From NCBI GenBank assembly GCA_024741835.1, contig JAENRP010000013.1, positions 229,851 through 293,850 of the forward strand: a stretch of DNA of 64,000 bases. The letters run 5' to 3'. This DNA comes from Diplocarpon mali (Eukaryota > Ascomycota > Leotiomycetes > Helotiales > Drepanopezizaceae). Below the pieces are notes generated by a model. It was not told the origin of the DNA. It did not search any database and saw nothing but the letters and a program-made list of their open reading frames with translations. How positions within the stretch are numbered: position 1 is the first letter of the stretch; every line of letters starts with the position of its first letter. Position numbers and translations under genes: made by a program. Positions 33,961-46,760 of this stretch are shown here, piece by piece.

Positions 33961-34880
33961 GATTGTTGGCCGACCCCCTCTAATATATATATCGCTGACT
34001 TAGATAGTGCTCGAATGCAATCCGAAAGACCTGCCTAAGGCGTTTCAGGTGCTTTGCGTATATTATACGCGAGTGATATTAAGAAAGGAGGCTGGTAAGA
34101 ATAATACCGGCTATATATGCGCATTTAATACTCTTACTTCTAAGAAGTGTGACTATTGTATTGCGCAGTAGGCAAAGTGCATCCTAGTAAGTGCTATCCG
34201 ATATCCTCTTGCTTTAATGACCTTTGATAAATGTCTGTTTTAGATACTTATCTAAGCTTAGGATAAGTATATTATCCTTTAGGATACTTAAGTTAGCGGC
34301 GATGTTAAAGCGATCTAGGAGGCGGCCTGAATCCTATTTAAAGAGACTTAGATACAAATCTCTATAGTCCTAAAGACTTGGGATACCCTTCAGCTAGCCT
34401 AGCTGAACGAAGCTTATGCCCTCTGCTGCAGTATCGACCTTGCGAGTACCTGGTAAGCTATATATGCCCTTAAATCTATTTGATATTAATAACTAACTAT
34501 TTGTAGGATCTGTTGCGTGCTATCTAAAGCGGTAATGCTGCCCTTAGGCGTTTTAAGACTTAAGGCGCTAAGGTGCTCGGCGCCCTCTAATGTATAGAGG
34601 GGCTATCCAGCTCGGCTGGGGGCCGTTCTCGGGCTCCCTTTAATAATGTCCGCTGCTAAAAGGGCAAGGGCAGATAGGTCCCTTTTAAGGGCTCTCTAGA
34701 GGGCAGGGATCTAGATCTTAGTAATTTAGATAAACCGAATCTAAAGGAGATCGCGGCCGCTCTTGCTTAAGTGCGAGCTTAAGAGGAGCGGGCCAACTTA
34801 GCTGCTACTTCGGGTGGTAAGGCTTCTAGGCCTTAAGGGTTTAAGGATCTACGCCTTAGAAATCCTAGTGCTTAAGATAG
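33960..34880 (+). pseudogene. accessory frame of G, opposite to pol, function unknown
   Basis: On the strand opposite to gag-pol, a coding-like region fills the space between pol and the 3' LTR. Reading TAG/TAA as Gln gives a protein with a cysteine group (GYICAFNTLTSKKCDYC, then KCILV: C-x8-C-x2-C plus a later C), a helical middle (VKAI.EAA, TWDTLQLAQLNEAY) and a basic C-terminal half in another frame (NAALRRFKT, SLEGRDLDLSNLDKPN, RAQEERANLA). A change of frame near 34450-34505 lies by CTAAC and TTTGTAG, so an intron is possible; its donor is not clear. Element H carries the same frame at 51050-51912. A captured gene or an antisense accessory protein both fit. I do not recognise the family. 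Confidence 0.55.
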
Positions 34881-35006
34881 GTGCTTATTAGGGGTGGAAT
34901 TGTTAGTAGATTGTTGTCTTTAGCAATATAATAATTGCTGCTTTGCCATAACCTCCTTCTTAAGTACTGCTTGAGTGATAAAAAAATGCAAGTACGCGTA
35001 GGTAAG

Positions 35007-35083
35007 TAAGAAAAGATAAAAGAAGGTAGTAATAGCAAGTATAAATAAGAAAAGATAAAAAGAAGGTAGTAATAGCAAGTATA
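35007..35083. repeat. 39-bp tandem duplication specific to G
   Basis: TAAGAAAAGATAAAAGAAGG plus GTAGTAATAGCAAGTATA occurs twice in tandem (35007-35043 and 35046-35083). Element H has a single copy at the matching place (about 50890-50935), so the duplication arose in G or its direct parent. Confidence 0.75.
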
Positions 35084-35214
35084 GGAATATATCTTATAGT
35101 AAAATAAAATAAAAAAAATTGCCAATAGCTTGCAATTAAAAATATCGGATATTATTAATCTAGGACCTTTTTAGGTCTAGTTATGCCCTGATAGGCCTTT
35201 GTACCTATCCCTCC

Positions 35215-38200
35215 TTTTTAATAGTTATCGAATTGGTGTCTACCAGTTGCTAAAGGGCCTGATTTGGATTGGCTTTTATTATAGCATTAGTGGGGTTGCT
35301 GGTGCTATTGATCCAATGTATCTTTATAAGCTCCCTATTCTTGTACGATTGTCGAATAGCTATTATATCAATTATCAATCGCTTCTCCTTTATAATGCCT
35401 AATTTGATAATACACTTATATAAGGAGAGGGAATCTATATATATAATAGTAGGGAGGCGGGGTAGACTTAGCTTAGCTGTTACTATATCGATTGTTGTAG
35501 CTATAGAAACCAGCATATTAATACCTGCTACTATAGCATATAGTTCGGAGGCTAGTATAGCTCTTATCACTCTCTTACACTTTGTTAAGCTATAGTATAG
35601 AATATTGCCTTTTAGAGTAAACTGCGATTCTCCTTCCTTTTTAGTAGCTAGTACAATAATATAGCCGATCTGCGAGCTTAAATCTTTATTATTGGCAAAA
35701 GATCTATTGACAAATGCAAATAGTTTGGCGTTTTACAAATTGACGGTAAGGTAGGTCAGGCCTCTTTTAGGGTTATTTCGGATCCATTTAAGTCGCTTAT
35801 TTAGATTTTCTGTATCTTGAACTATCGGATCCTAGTGTTAGGCTACCGCTGATAAATCGAAGGAAGCTTCTGGCTAGCAGATTATAGCTAAATAAGCTCC
35901 TCTTGCTCTTTGCTCTAGGTATTATTGCTTATAGCCCTCTTGAGAAGTGTCGACTAGTTCCAGCCTTTGGCCTTGGCCCTTTTGTCGCATATATACTATA
36001 TCCCCTTCCTAGGAAATAATACACCTATTGAAAGCTAGTGATTCAGTGCTTAATAGGTGCTGTATTAGCTTTATAAGGAATCCTACCCTTTTGATCTTAT
36101 CCTCCTCCTTTTTTAAGAAGTCTGCTTCTCTAAGTATTAAAGTGTCGTCTGTTTGTATTCCTACTATACTGAAAAAGGGAGAAGTGCTTAAGGTTAATAA
36201 TAGATAGGGGTTATAAGTTGAGTTGGCTATACTAAGATTGCTGCAATAGTGCTTGTAATAGGTGCTGAACTAGTGGTTTCCTAATTCGGGAATGCTATAG
36301 AGCGGCAGTACTACTTTAAAGACTGTACCTGCAGGGAATAGCTTAGCGATATCTTATAGGGGAAATACAAATATATCGCATAGTAGCTTTGAAGCTGCCT
36401 AGGTGTATGCTTATATGATATCCTATAGGCTGAGAATGCCCTCCTTGCCCTATTCTTTAAAGTGTTCCTAGATTGATGCCGAAAGTGATACTAAAAGGCG
36501 TTAGCTTGCTTATTAGATAGTTGGGGATTGAGTGATTATGCCTTCCTCCTTTTTGCTAGTATTGTTCTAGGCCTATATAACTAGGCGTGATTTCTCAAAT
36601 AGGTGATCTGTCTCCTTCCCCTTTATCTTATCAACTATTCTCGATTTGAAGATCCTTTTGCCTTTTACAATAGGGTCATTTTTATTCATTAGTACAAATA
36701 CCCTCTTGTTTATTAGCCCTTGGTATTCCTTTAGGTGAGATTGCTAGAAAGGGCGCCTAGGTATGATAATCTTGCCTTTTACCTATAGCTTCTGCGACAG
36801 TTCCTGGTCCCTATTCTCCTTCTCTATTAGGAATACCTCTGATTTGGCTATATATAGCTTGTCGTCTGCTTTAAAGGATATCTATATCTTAGCATTATAG
36901 TTATTATCAATTATAGGAAGACTGGAAATAGGCTTAATAAAGGGAACCTTTACTCTTAGCGATTGCTTATAGCTATTAAGTTACGGCTTAACTAAGCGAG
37001 AGGGCTCTACTTCTTTATCAATGTCGGTTGCGTTCTGCTCCCTTTCGGTAGTCGTTCGATCCTTAGGTTCAATTCCTTTAGTTTCCTCTAAGCAGTTTTC
37101 TTTATTATCGATTTTGAATAAACGTACGCTTATCGATCTAAAGTGCTTTATTCTACTACCGATATTGACTATATAGGTTTCGTTCTCTAAGCCTAGGAAC
37201 TCGAATAGGCCTATCCATCCTCCCTTCTCCTAATATACTAACACCAGGTCTTTCAGCCTTAAATCATAGATATAAGTGGTTCTAGGGCCATTCCTTATAC
37301 TTAAAGCATTATTGACCTTGCGAGTAGCATATATCTTCCTAACTTCCTTTATAGCCTTCTTGATTATCGCTGCCTTCTATTCTACCGACGGATTTGGTAG
37401 ATCTAGTTTAGTTAGCCTCAGATATGCCCTAAAAACGAGCAGAGTGGGAATCATTCCATTAGGCCCTGCTATATCGTTAACTGCTTTAATAGCTATTTGC
37501 AGCCTCTTATCGTCGCTTAATCAGGGGTGTTTAGCTATTATTATCTTAAAGGCACGTCTTAAAGGGCGATAATACCATTCGACCTTGCCGATAGAGTAGT
37601 GCGCCTCTATAGGAACTAGTTTAAGGGTTATTCCTATAAATCTTAAAGAGCTTCTGAACTCTGCTAAGTTGAAGTTAGTGCTATAGTCGTATACTATAAA
37701 ATCAAGAGGTCTAATATATATATCTAGCTAAGCCAATTTGAGGGCTTGAAACACTACGTCGGCCGAATGTGCTCCTATTCCCTTTTGTAAGAACCTTGCG
37801 GCTTCAAATCCCGTCGCTTTATTAACTATATAGAGGGCGTTCCTTCTATCGAACTGAGCAATATCGATATATATAGTATGATTAAAGTCAATATTATCTT
37901 ATAGCTTGAATCGGAATCTATAAGGAGCATCGGCGTAGAGTTGATAATATCGGCATATTTCCCTTACTCTTGCCATAATGCTGGAGTCGACGTCATAACC
38001 GGCTTAGTTTAAGAGGTGTTTAAGGCGTTTTACCGACAGATGTCCGAATCTTTTATATAGCCTTCGGATCTCCATTTTTATCAAGTGGCATATATTAATT
38101 GTACCCTTTAAAGTTATTAGAAGTTGCTCTATTGTGTTAAGTAGGAGCTATAGGTGCCTGTGTTTTCTGATAATTAAGTGTTTCTCCTTGCCGATTATAA

Positions 38201-40381
38201 GCAAATTGCGCAGATTATTATATTTAGCTCCCATTTTATCGAGTTGTTATAAGCAGACTAAAAACGGTATATCTGCCTCTATAATTAAGAACTCTATAGG
38301 GCCTGCTGGTATTCGAACAGTTGTCTTGCCGATTGCATTTCGCGAACCTGCTCTAAAGGTAATTTTATGCTTTTTAGCGCTAAGTAGAGCTAGAACTGCA
38401 TCTTATATATTTTGCAAGGCTTTGAATTAGTTAATTCCTCCTATATTTTTATTTAAAGCGCCTATATCGATTAGGAATCCTTAGAAGAATTGATCTGTCC
38501 ATTAGGTTATAAACACCTTAAGGTCCGTTTGTATCAGTTTATTAACCCTTATTATTAAGAGGTATTTAGCCTTCTGCTTTTCAAGCTGGTTAAGCATAGT
38601 TCTCGAGTCATACTCCTTCTTAGAAGCTAAGAATACTATAGTGAAGTTGATATTACTATCCTTAGGGTCGCTAATTGCTTAGTCCTCCTCTTCCGAAGAG
38701 GTTTCCTATTTATCCTTATTAGTCCTATTGCCTTTTGAATATGCTCTATTATCTTCCTATAAGAGGTATGCCTTATATATTTTATCTATTGGCTTATACC
38801 CTTCGGCTCATCGGCTTGCCATATAGCGAGACTTCTAGGCGGCTTTTTCTTCTTCCGAGTGCTTGCTACTATAGCAGTCCTTTTTCTAGTATATAATACA
38901 CCTTATATAGTCTGGTTTTAGTTAGAAGGTTGTTCCTCTCTTATTACCTTAGGCAAACTTCATCTTTCTATTTGAAAAGTGCGCTATAGATTGCCTTTGC
39001 TCCTTGGCCAAATGATATTAAGGTCTATTAGTAGCTGAACTAGGGTGCTAGGGTCTAGATGGTCTATCTTAGGCAACTACTCTTGCGTAAGCCTATAAGC
39101 TATCCAATAGGGCTAGGAACGTCGCTAGTGGCTTAAAAAGTGCCATTTGGAAGAGCCGATTCCTAAAGACACCTTATATAAGTCTGTCTCTAATTGATCG
39201 ATCGTTCCTTATACTAGCATATAGGCCTAATTGCAGGTTTTGTAGCTCCTTAGTATAGTTCTTAAGTTAGGTTAGGATCGGTTTCCCCCTCTAATAGTCT
39301 TCTTATCGGAATAGGTCAAATGTTAGCTGAAACCACCTCCTTAGGAATCTGCTACTTCTCTCTTCGGTCTCGTAATTGGCCCGAATGGCCTCTACTAGCT
39401 TGGCAAACTTAAAGTTCTTATTTTGCAGGTACTGATAGTAGTATATTAAGGCCGAGTCTTATAGCATAGATGGAAAGGCTTTATGCTATATGCTTTAGTC
39501 TACTGAGGCTCTTTAGCACAAATTGGCAAATATATAAAGCTTCTTATTAAGGTGATCTTTCCTGCTTAAGTACTAAGTCTCCTTAATATATATCTTACTT
39601 AGATTTATAAGGGTTTTGGCCTAATTTAAAGTCAAAGGTTCTATAATATACTAGGATGGTTAAGCGTCGCTCTAGTTATAGTCTAGAAGCGCTCCTGAAT
39701 CCCTCCTTATAGCAAAGGGTGGCAATAATCCATCTCTCAATTGGATCGGCGGCATCGGTATTAGATTCAGGATCTCTAGGTATTGCGAGACTAGGGTTTA
39801 TCCTAATTAGGGTTGATAAGGTATTCTTTTAAAGTTGTACCGTTCGGTTATTTATCTTAGAGTGTCCGCTTTATATAAGTTATCTTGCAAAGTGTTATTA
39901 TATCTAAGGTATCCTTACTAAAGCGAATCTTAGCGTAGTATCTTCTATTCAGCTATAGTAACCCTTTAAGCAGGTGGCTTGCTTATTTATATAGATTTGG
40001 CAAATTCTAAAGCAGACCTTATTCTATATCTCGGAGATTGTGCTATAACCGAGTTCGGTACTTCTCAGGTCTATGACTCTAGCTAGTCTTTTGGCTACTC
40101 GTTTCCTTCTTAGTATACTGTATTAAAAAGTGCCTAGCCGATTGAAACGCCTTTCCTACGCTAAACGTATACTCTATAGTACCAAAGGTCGTCCCTTAGG
40201 CGTTATTGAACGTCCTTGTCTAGCGATTTAAAGTCGCTAACTATCCAATCTTAGAACTCCTTTTAAAAGTCCTTAGCGAGGTATAACCCTCTCCTTTTGC
40301 TATCTTATAATATCTTCTAGAAGTTCTCTATATATTAATCTTTTAGTCTAAGGGCCTCTTCGCTAAGTTGATCCTCCTAGG
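35215..40381 (-). pseudogene. copia G gag-pol, degraded but with RT Asp pair kept
   Basis: Minus-strand Ty1/copia polyprotein, parallel to the H frame: gag from about 40380 to 38545; integrase upstream of about 37300; reverse transcriptase with an intact TDDT catalytic box at 36141-36152; RNase H ending near 35215, with an open stretch at 35570-35250 containing IYIDSLSLYKCIIKLG and INSTSNPTNAIIKANP. In-frame stops are present but fewer than in H. Not functional as read. Confidence 0.88.
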
Positions 40382-40833
40382 GTCTTATATCCCTTTCAAG
40401 GTCTCTTAGTATCTAGGGTTGCCTTAGATTAAGTGGTATTAATAGTCCCCCTTTGATCATTTCCTAATATTATCCAGATATTGCTCTACGCCCTAATAGG
40501 GTCCGAAAGAAGTCTAATATAGTTATATTTTACATATTATTACGCTATTATCTAATTGTAGTTAGGATACCGATTGCACTTCGGTTTTGCCCTAATTGTA
40601 ATGCGTAATAGAACGTAGGTAGAAGAGGATAGTATCTACCTTTAAAGTAATAACTCTGGCTAAATTCGCATACCTTTCGCCTTTTCCCCTCTAATAGTAA
40701 CTGATATTACTTTATACGTTTAGGTTAGTATTTAAGGTAAGCTGGAAATATAATTAAGTACTTCTTAAATTAAGAAAGAATTCTTCAGTTTAATAACCTT
40801 ACTATCTATAGTAAAGGTGCTACTACTAATTAG

Positions 40834-41132
40834 TATAGGTTCTATACTAGTAATTGATATTCATATGAATATAGTTAAGTACTTATTATTAAAAAGAATC
40901 TATTATAATATCTGTCTATCTTTATATAACTAAGATAGTACCTTTATACCTATAAATGTCCTCCCTCCTATAGTCCCTCTTAGCCGCATATAGATATCCT
41001 TCTAAGGTCCTCTGGCTGAATAGCCGTCTGAAATACATATGAAACCCCTTATATCGCATATGGTATAGCTATGTAGGATGACCCTAGGAACAAGGGCAGC
41101 TTGCCTCCTGCATAGGAATCTGCGTACCAATA
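40834..41132 (-). repeat. copia G 5' LTR
   Basis: 299 bp; the forward strand starts TATAGGTTCTATACTAG and ends CTGCGTACCAATA. Flanked by CTATA (41133-41137). Confidence 0.9.
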
Positions 41133-41137
41133 CTATA

Positions 41138-44100
41138 CCTTAGCAGGCATTAAATCTAATAGAGCGATCGATAATAAAGGGCTAGCAGTTTTTACTACTC
41201 GAGAGTCTCTCCTAGATACCGAAACCCCTTTGCAAGCTTTAGTAAGCAGCTTCCAAAATCGCTCTATAAGCTCTAGAAGGGAGATTAGGCCTAAGTGCCC
41301 TTATAGAGGCTTTAAAAATCACTATTAGAAGCCCTAGGACTATCGGAAACTATTATATGCTATAAATAGGCATAAGGAAAATATAAAGGTTCTTCCCTTA
41401 TAAGAGGAGGTCTTATGAATACAAAAGGTATTAAACGCAAGAGACCAGTTCAAGGGTCTTTAAGTATAGCTTAAAGAGAATAATATTATAGTAATAGCGA
41501 TTGACAAATTCAAAGGAAAGGCTTTAGCCTCTAAGGAGGACGGTTTAAGCAATAAAAGGGAGAACTCATTAGTCTTTATAGTAATAGATCCTTCTGCCTT
41601 TAACGCTTTTAAAGAATCGTTTAATATCTACTACCTCTTTAAGTTAGAACGCCACCTGCTCTCCTTAAGTACGCTCCTTAATAATTGCGCAGCTACTCAT
41701 ATCGTTAATTCAAAGGATTTACTTATCGCAAGTACCTTTAAGCCTTTTGGCGACTTATAGTAATATATGGAAGCAGGTACCTCAAGACTCCTAATTATTA
41801 GGAGAGGTAATAGATATATAGCAGACTCTCTTTTATAGCATAATAGCTCTCTTATAAGGATAATGCTGCGCAATATTGCTATTATAAAGGAGTTTACTAC
41901 TAATATTATCTTAAAGAGGCTCTTTGCAAATAAGGGTTTTTAATACTCTGGAGTAGACCTTACTTTGCGCTCTAAGAGTATTAGAGATTCTATAAAGTAA
42001 GCTTAATTAAAGCGTTACTATAATCTCATTTTCTTTAAATATAAGCTTATTAACTATTTGGATCTTCTAAATATACTTTAATATAACTTCTCTACTTTAA
42101 TAGCATTTCCTATAGCTAAGATAACGCTCTATAATAAGTTCTAGTCTAGCTATATACCTATTAGGGTGCGGGATAATAATGCGTATACTTAGCACCTTTG
42201 CGCTAGCCACCTAGGTGCAAAGGCTCTTTAAGCGCTAGTCAAGTGCGCTAAGAGAGTGAAGATTAAAGGAATATAAAGGTTAGAGTGCCTTATATATATA
42301 GTAGCATTTGCTAAGTAAGTTATTTCTTGTACTACTTTTAAGAACCGATCTCCAAGGCCCTTCTTTAGGATCTCCTAGGATCTCTTTAACTTTCTAAACA
42401 ACTTATATAATAGTTGCTTATAAGTTCTTTTAATTAAGGATAAGTATAGTAGTATGCTTTAGACATTCCTACTAAGATCGAAGGGCAGAGATATAGTTAT
42501 AAAGGTCCTCTAGGCCTTTAAAGTATAAGTGAAACGCTAATATAGGCTTTCAATTTGCAAGATTAGGCAAGATAATAATACTTTAATGATCTCCTTAAGA
42601 GAAGACTCTCTTATAAAGTACTAGAGATAGGTAAAAGAGGAGGGAATTGATTTAGAGCTTACTCCTACCTATATATATCAACCTAATAAAGGCATAGAGC
42701 AAATAAGAAGGGAGTTGATTAAACGCTTTATTAAAATGAGAATCTACGCCAGGCTTTTAGCAAGCCTTTGGCCAAAGGTTATAAAGGCTACTATATACCT
42801 TTATAACATCTCCTTACTCGCTAGGAAGAAGATGATCTTATTAAGTAAGGCTTTCTACAATTAGTTTAAGCAGTATTTTTAATTCTATAAGCCGCTACTT
42901 ATTAAGTAGATAACAGCGAGCTTAAAGCCTAATTAGAGTCATATTTATATATATAGCACTTGCGCATACCCTTTAATTAAGGAGAGGAAGGCAAGGAGGG
43001 ACTGCTGAACTTTTAAAATTGAACTATAAGGGCACTTAGGTTACTTAATTAGATATATTACCTTTAATGTTTATAAAATCTGAGTTCCTATACTTTAGCA
43101 AGTAATAACAACTTATAATATTGAATTCGATAAGTCTCTTTTCTATAGTCTAGAAGCAGAGCGCGCAAACCCTATATTATACTAAGAACTTAAGATAACC
43201 CTCTAATTGATTAAAGAGGGAGAGGGAGCTTAGGACGCTAAGTTCGAAGGCATTTTTAAAGAATCGGAGCTTATCGCAAGGCCGAACGCAATTGCTATAG
43301 AAGAAGCCGCTATATAAGAAGAGCCTATATTATAGACTAACGCTGCTCTATAGCCTTTAACTAATAATATAAAAGGCCTTAACTTAAATCTAAATTCTTT
43401 AAGAGACCCGCTTAAAAACTTAAGGGTAGAAGTAAGCAAACTAAAAGCCACTTCGCTAGTCTTTAAGAAGGTAAATAGCAACTAGAGCTTAAGGGTGATA
43501 ATTCTTTATAAAGGCCCTACTGAAGAAGGAACTATAGACGACTTTAAAGGAGTCTTTAAAGACGAGTTCTATAAGGCGATCAGCAGATCTTTAGCCGCTA
43601 TTCTATATAGGAATGGAGATGGCTTAAGGGCTTTAAAATAGAGTCTTTAGTTATAAAGGCAAGCCTTAGTAAACTCTAGTAGAAGGCTAGAGGCACTACT
43701 GCCAAGATCTAGGAGGAGCTCTAATAGTCTTATAAGAAGTGACCTAGTAAGAGGAGTAGGCCTTAATAATACAATACCTCAAGTTGTAATACTAGCTTAA
43801 AGATTATAGGCTTAAGAGATAAAGCTACCTAGACTCTTAAAGGAACCTTTAGCAATAATAAAAATAGAAGAGGAGACCTATAGAGAAAAGTGCAAAGAGG
43901 AACTCCCTCTTCTTAAGTAAAAGAGGATAAGACGCTTAAGCATTAAGTAATAGGAGACTTTAAAAGTGTATACTATTGCTTTAGAGTATATGCTCTTTTA
44001 AAGTAATATTAATTTATCCTACTCTCTATATACGCAAGAGTTTGTATTAACCTTCTAAGTGAATAAATAAACAAAGGAGGATAGGAAGGACTATTTGACG

Positions 44101-45745
44101 GTTTATATAATTATTAAAGCTATAATTAATAGTTAGGCAAAGGATAGAGCGCAGTCTTCTAACCGCCTATAGTACTAAGGCTCTCTGCTAAAGCTTCCGA
44201 AAGGATGGTAGGACCTAGAGAAGCACCCTTTTAGCAAACGATTTAAGGAAGGAGGGCGCTAGGAGATTAGGAATTTAGAATTTCGAAGTTGCTAAAGAAT
44301 TATGCAGAAGGACTACTCAAAGCCTTTGCTAATACTATTAAAATAGGTTTTTACCTATAAGGTTAATAGCTTAAGCGAGCTTTTAAAGTGCTAATCATAG
44401 CTAATTATACAAAGGGATCTTTAAGACAAAGCTTCAATTTTCTTAACCTATATAGCCACGCTTATAGTAAGGTCTTTTAAGGTACTAATAGCACTTACTA
44501 TATACTTTAATATAAAAGTAAAGTAGTTCGATATTATTAATGCATTCGTTAATGCTTCTAAAGACCTAAGGAGTGCTCTAGTCATATGCTTCCTACCAAA
44601 TGGCTTCAAGCGCCCTAGTATAGTAGTAGAACTGGACCGCGCGCTCTATAGGCTGAAAGACTCTCCGGTGCTATAGTATAGGAACTTTGCAAGAACGCTC
44701 AAGGGCCTTCAACTTAAGCCACTAGGCAAAGAGCCTTATATTTTCATAATAAAGGATCGCATAATCTTTATAGCATTTTATATTAATAATATTCAAGTGT
44801 TATATAAGGCGTCTAACTTAAATCAGGCGATTCGTCTGATTAAAGACCTAAAGAGGGCATACGAGCTTACTATTATAAGAGATATCTCCTAGTTCCTTAA
44901 AGTAAGGATTATTTAGGATAGGAAGGCAAAGAGGATCTCCTTAGTTTATAATACCTATATTAAGAAGATCGCTTAAAAGTTCGGAGCTAATATAAGGAGA
45001 GTGCCTAATATTCTACTACTAAAGAAGGAGTTTATTAAGAACTTAAGGCAAGCTTCCTTAAAAAAGGTAAAAGAGTACTAAGAGAAAATAGGCTCTATTC
45101 TCTATATAGTAATTATAATACGCTTAGACGTTATATTCGCAGCCTTCTAACTATCTTTCTTCTTAACTAATCTAAGCTTTAAGTACCTCTTAGCCGCAGA
45201 CTAGATGCTTTAATACCTATATAGCACGCGCTTCTTAAGAATTACCTATAGCTTTAAGGCTAAGGAATACTAATTAGTCGCATCTTTAAATGCTTCTTTC
45301 GAAGATGATTAAGAGACTTGCAGATCCTCTTAAGGATACGTCTTCTTCCTATTTAAAAGACCGATTATTTAAAAAGCGAATCGCCAAGCGACTATTACGC
45401 TTTCCTCTACTAAAGCAGAACTCTATAGTATAGTTTCTATTGCAAAGGAGATAATAGCTATAAAACGCCTCTTTAAGGAGATTCGCATAGATTCCCTCTT
45501 TAAATAGAATATATATTATAATAACTAATAGACAATTCGGCTAATTATTATAAAGAATAAGAAGATTAAAACAAGCCTTTGATATATCGAAATTAGCAAT
45601 ATATAGATTTGCTAAAAGTACTAAAGAGGAAGCTTTTAAATAATCTACCTCCCTATTAAGGAGATATACGCAAATAGGCTTATTAAAAACCTAAACTGCT
45701 AGAAGTTTAAGAGCTTTATTTATTTATTAAACCTTTAGAGCTTTT
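41138..45745 (+). pseudogene. copia F pol, RIP-degraded
   Basis: Continuation of F after G. Order: zinc-knuckle remnant near 41300-41360 (CPYRGFKNH); protease active site as NNCAATHIV near 41680, with the catalytic Asp changed to Asn; integrase core about 42300-43100; reverse transcriptase with FDIINAFVNASKD near 44525 and the catalytic box as FYINNI near 44775, both Asp changed to Asn; RNase H with TLSSTKAELYSIV near 45400; C-terminus near 45745 (FIYLLNL). Stops are nearly all TAA/TAG at Gln positions. The frame is otherwise almost free of indels, so damage came from point mutation. Confidence 0.9.
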
Positions 45746-46007
45746 AAATAATTGTTTAACAACTCGCACTTATTAGTAAATAGTCACTTATTACTAAGAG
45801 ACTTATACTTATAAGCTCCTACTCTTTTATAGTCATATTTATTTATTTTCTCTTATAAAGCATACTATAGAAGCTTCTCCTTTTTTAAAAATATAAAATA
45901 GGTAACGTTCCTAAGCTGCTATTATAAGGCGCGACCCTCTCTTAGATTCTCCTAGCTAAGGCCAGGAGCTGAGACGCTATAGTTAAAAGCTCTGCATAGA
46001 TCTCCTC

Positions 46008-46760
46008 TTAAGAGAGGCCTACTAGCACTCTCTCGGCCAAAGGCCTGCTGGCAAATACACTAGCGATAGTAGGGGCGAAGGCAAAGGGTATAGCAAGGGC
46101 AATAGGAGCAAGGGCAGCAAAGGCGGTAGCGAGGATAGGCGCGGCGATAGCAAGGACTAAGGAGATAAACAGGGAGACTATAGCAGCAGCTGCGATAGCA
46201 AAGGCAGAAGGGATAGGAGCAGCAGCGGCAATAGGGGCAAACGGGTCTAAGCTAAAAGGGCTAAGAGCAAATAGGAATAGTATACTAAGAGCAAAGGAGG
46301 TAGCGATACTACTACTCGCAAGAGTGGCAAGCCCTTTTAGCACTAGGGTCTAATCGCTCCTATCTTTTAAAATCAGCTTAAAACTTAATAAGACTTAATA
46401 AACGTACTATAGAAGCTCTAAAGCGCACCTTTTATTATATTAAGTAGTAGTGCTACCTCCTCCTTAAAGGCGCCGCAGGCGCAGGCCGATACAATAGCCT
46501 CTTAGGAGGCGAGGAGAGGTCCGCTAGCCTACTAGCAGCTATTACTTAGCATTATATAATAAATGTAATACGCACTAAAGGTGCTATTAAAGCACTAATA
46601 ATCGAGATTGCTAGTACTCCTATATATAATATAATACACGCATGCGTTATCGCGCTTTATCGTAGGCTTAGGCATATAGCGCGCAGCAGGGGCAAGGCTC
46701 TTAAGTAGCGGCGGCGGCAGCAGAGGCGGCGGCAGCGATAGAGGCAATAGCAGCAGCAGC
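46008..46760. other. Ala-rich, GC-rich block of F between pol and 3' LTR
   Basis: In sharp contrast to its surroundings, 46008-46343 is open on both strands. The plus strand reads Ala/Ile/Lys-rich (AIGARAAKAVARIGAAIAR, AAAAIAKAEGIGAAAAIG); the minus strand is Ala/Pro/Ser-rich and hydrophobic. 46690-46760 is a GGC/GCA trinucleotide-rich run (AGCGGCGGCGGCAGCAG). It is rich in GCA yet keeps its CA and TG dinucleotides. A low-complexity coding remnant or a non-coding microsatellite-like region are both possible; no domain is visible. Confidence 0.5.

Larger units (their letters stand above)
33094..41132 (-). mobile_element. copia G, complete, nested in F
   Basis: 8039 bp in minus orientation, with 299-bp LTRs of identical length (40834-41132 is 5', 33094-33392 is 3') and a perfect target duplication CTATA (33089-33093 and 41133-41137). 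Gag, protease, integrase, reverse transcriptase and RNase H are in Ty1/copia order on the minus strand, then an accessory frame on the plus strand. On the element strand a purine run AAAAAGAGAG lies just before the 3' LTR. It forms a long interrupted inverted repeat with H. It is the least RIP-damaged large element together with B. Confidence 0.93.

Noticed and set aside
35269..35595. Open frame on the plus strand at the end of copia G pol
   Set aside because: Antisense of the RNase H region (minus strand 35250-35570), which matches H 50401-50721.
46008..46343. 111-codon minus-strand open frame, Ala/Leu/Ser-rich with membrane-like runs
   Set aside because: Low-complexity antisense of a GCA-rich block within copia F; no domain and no promoter context, so not called as a gene.
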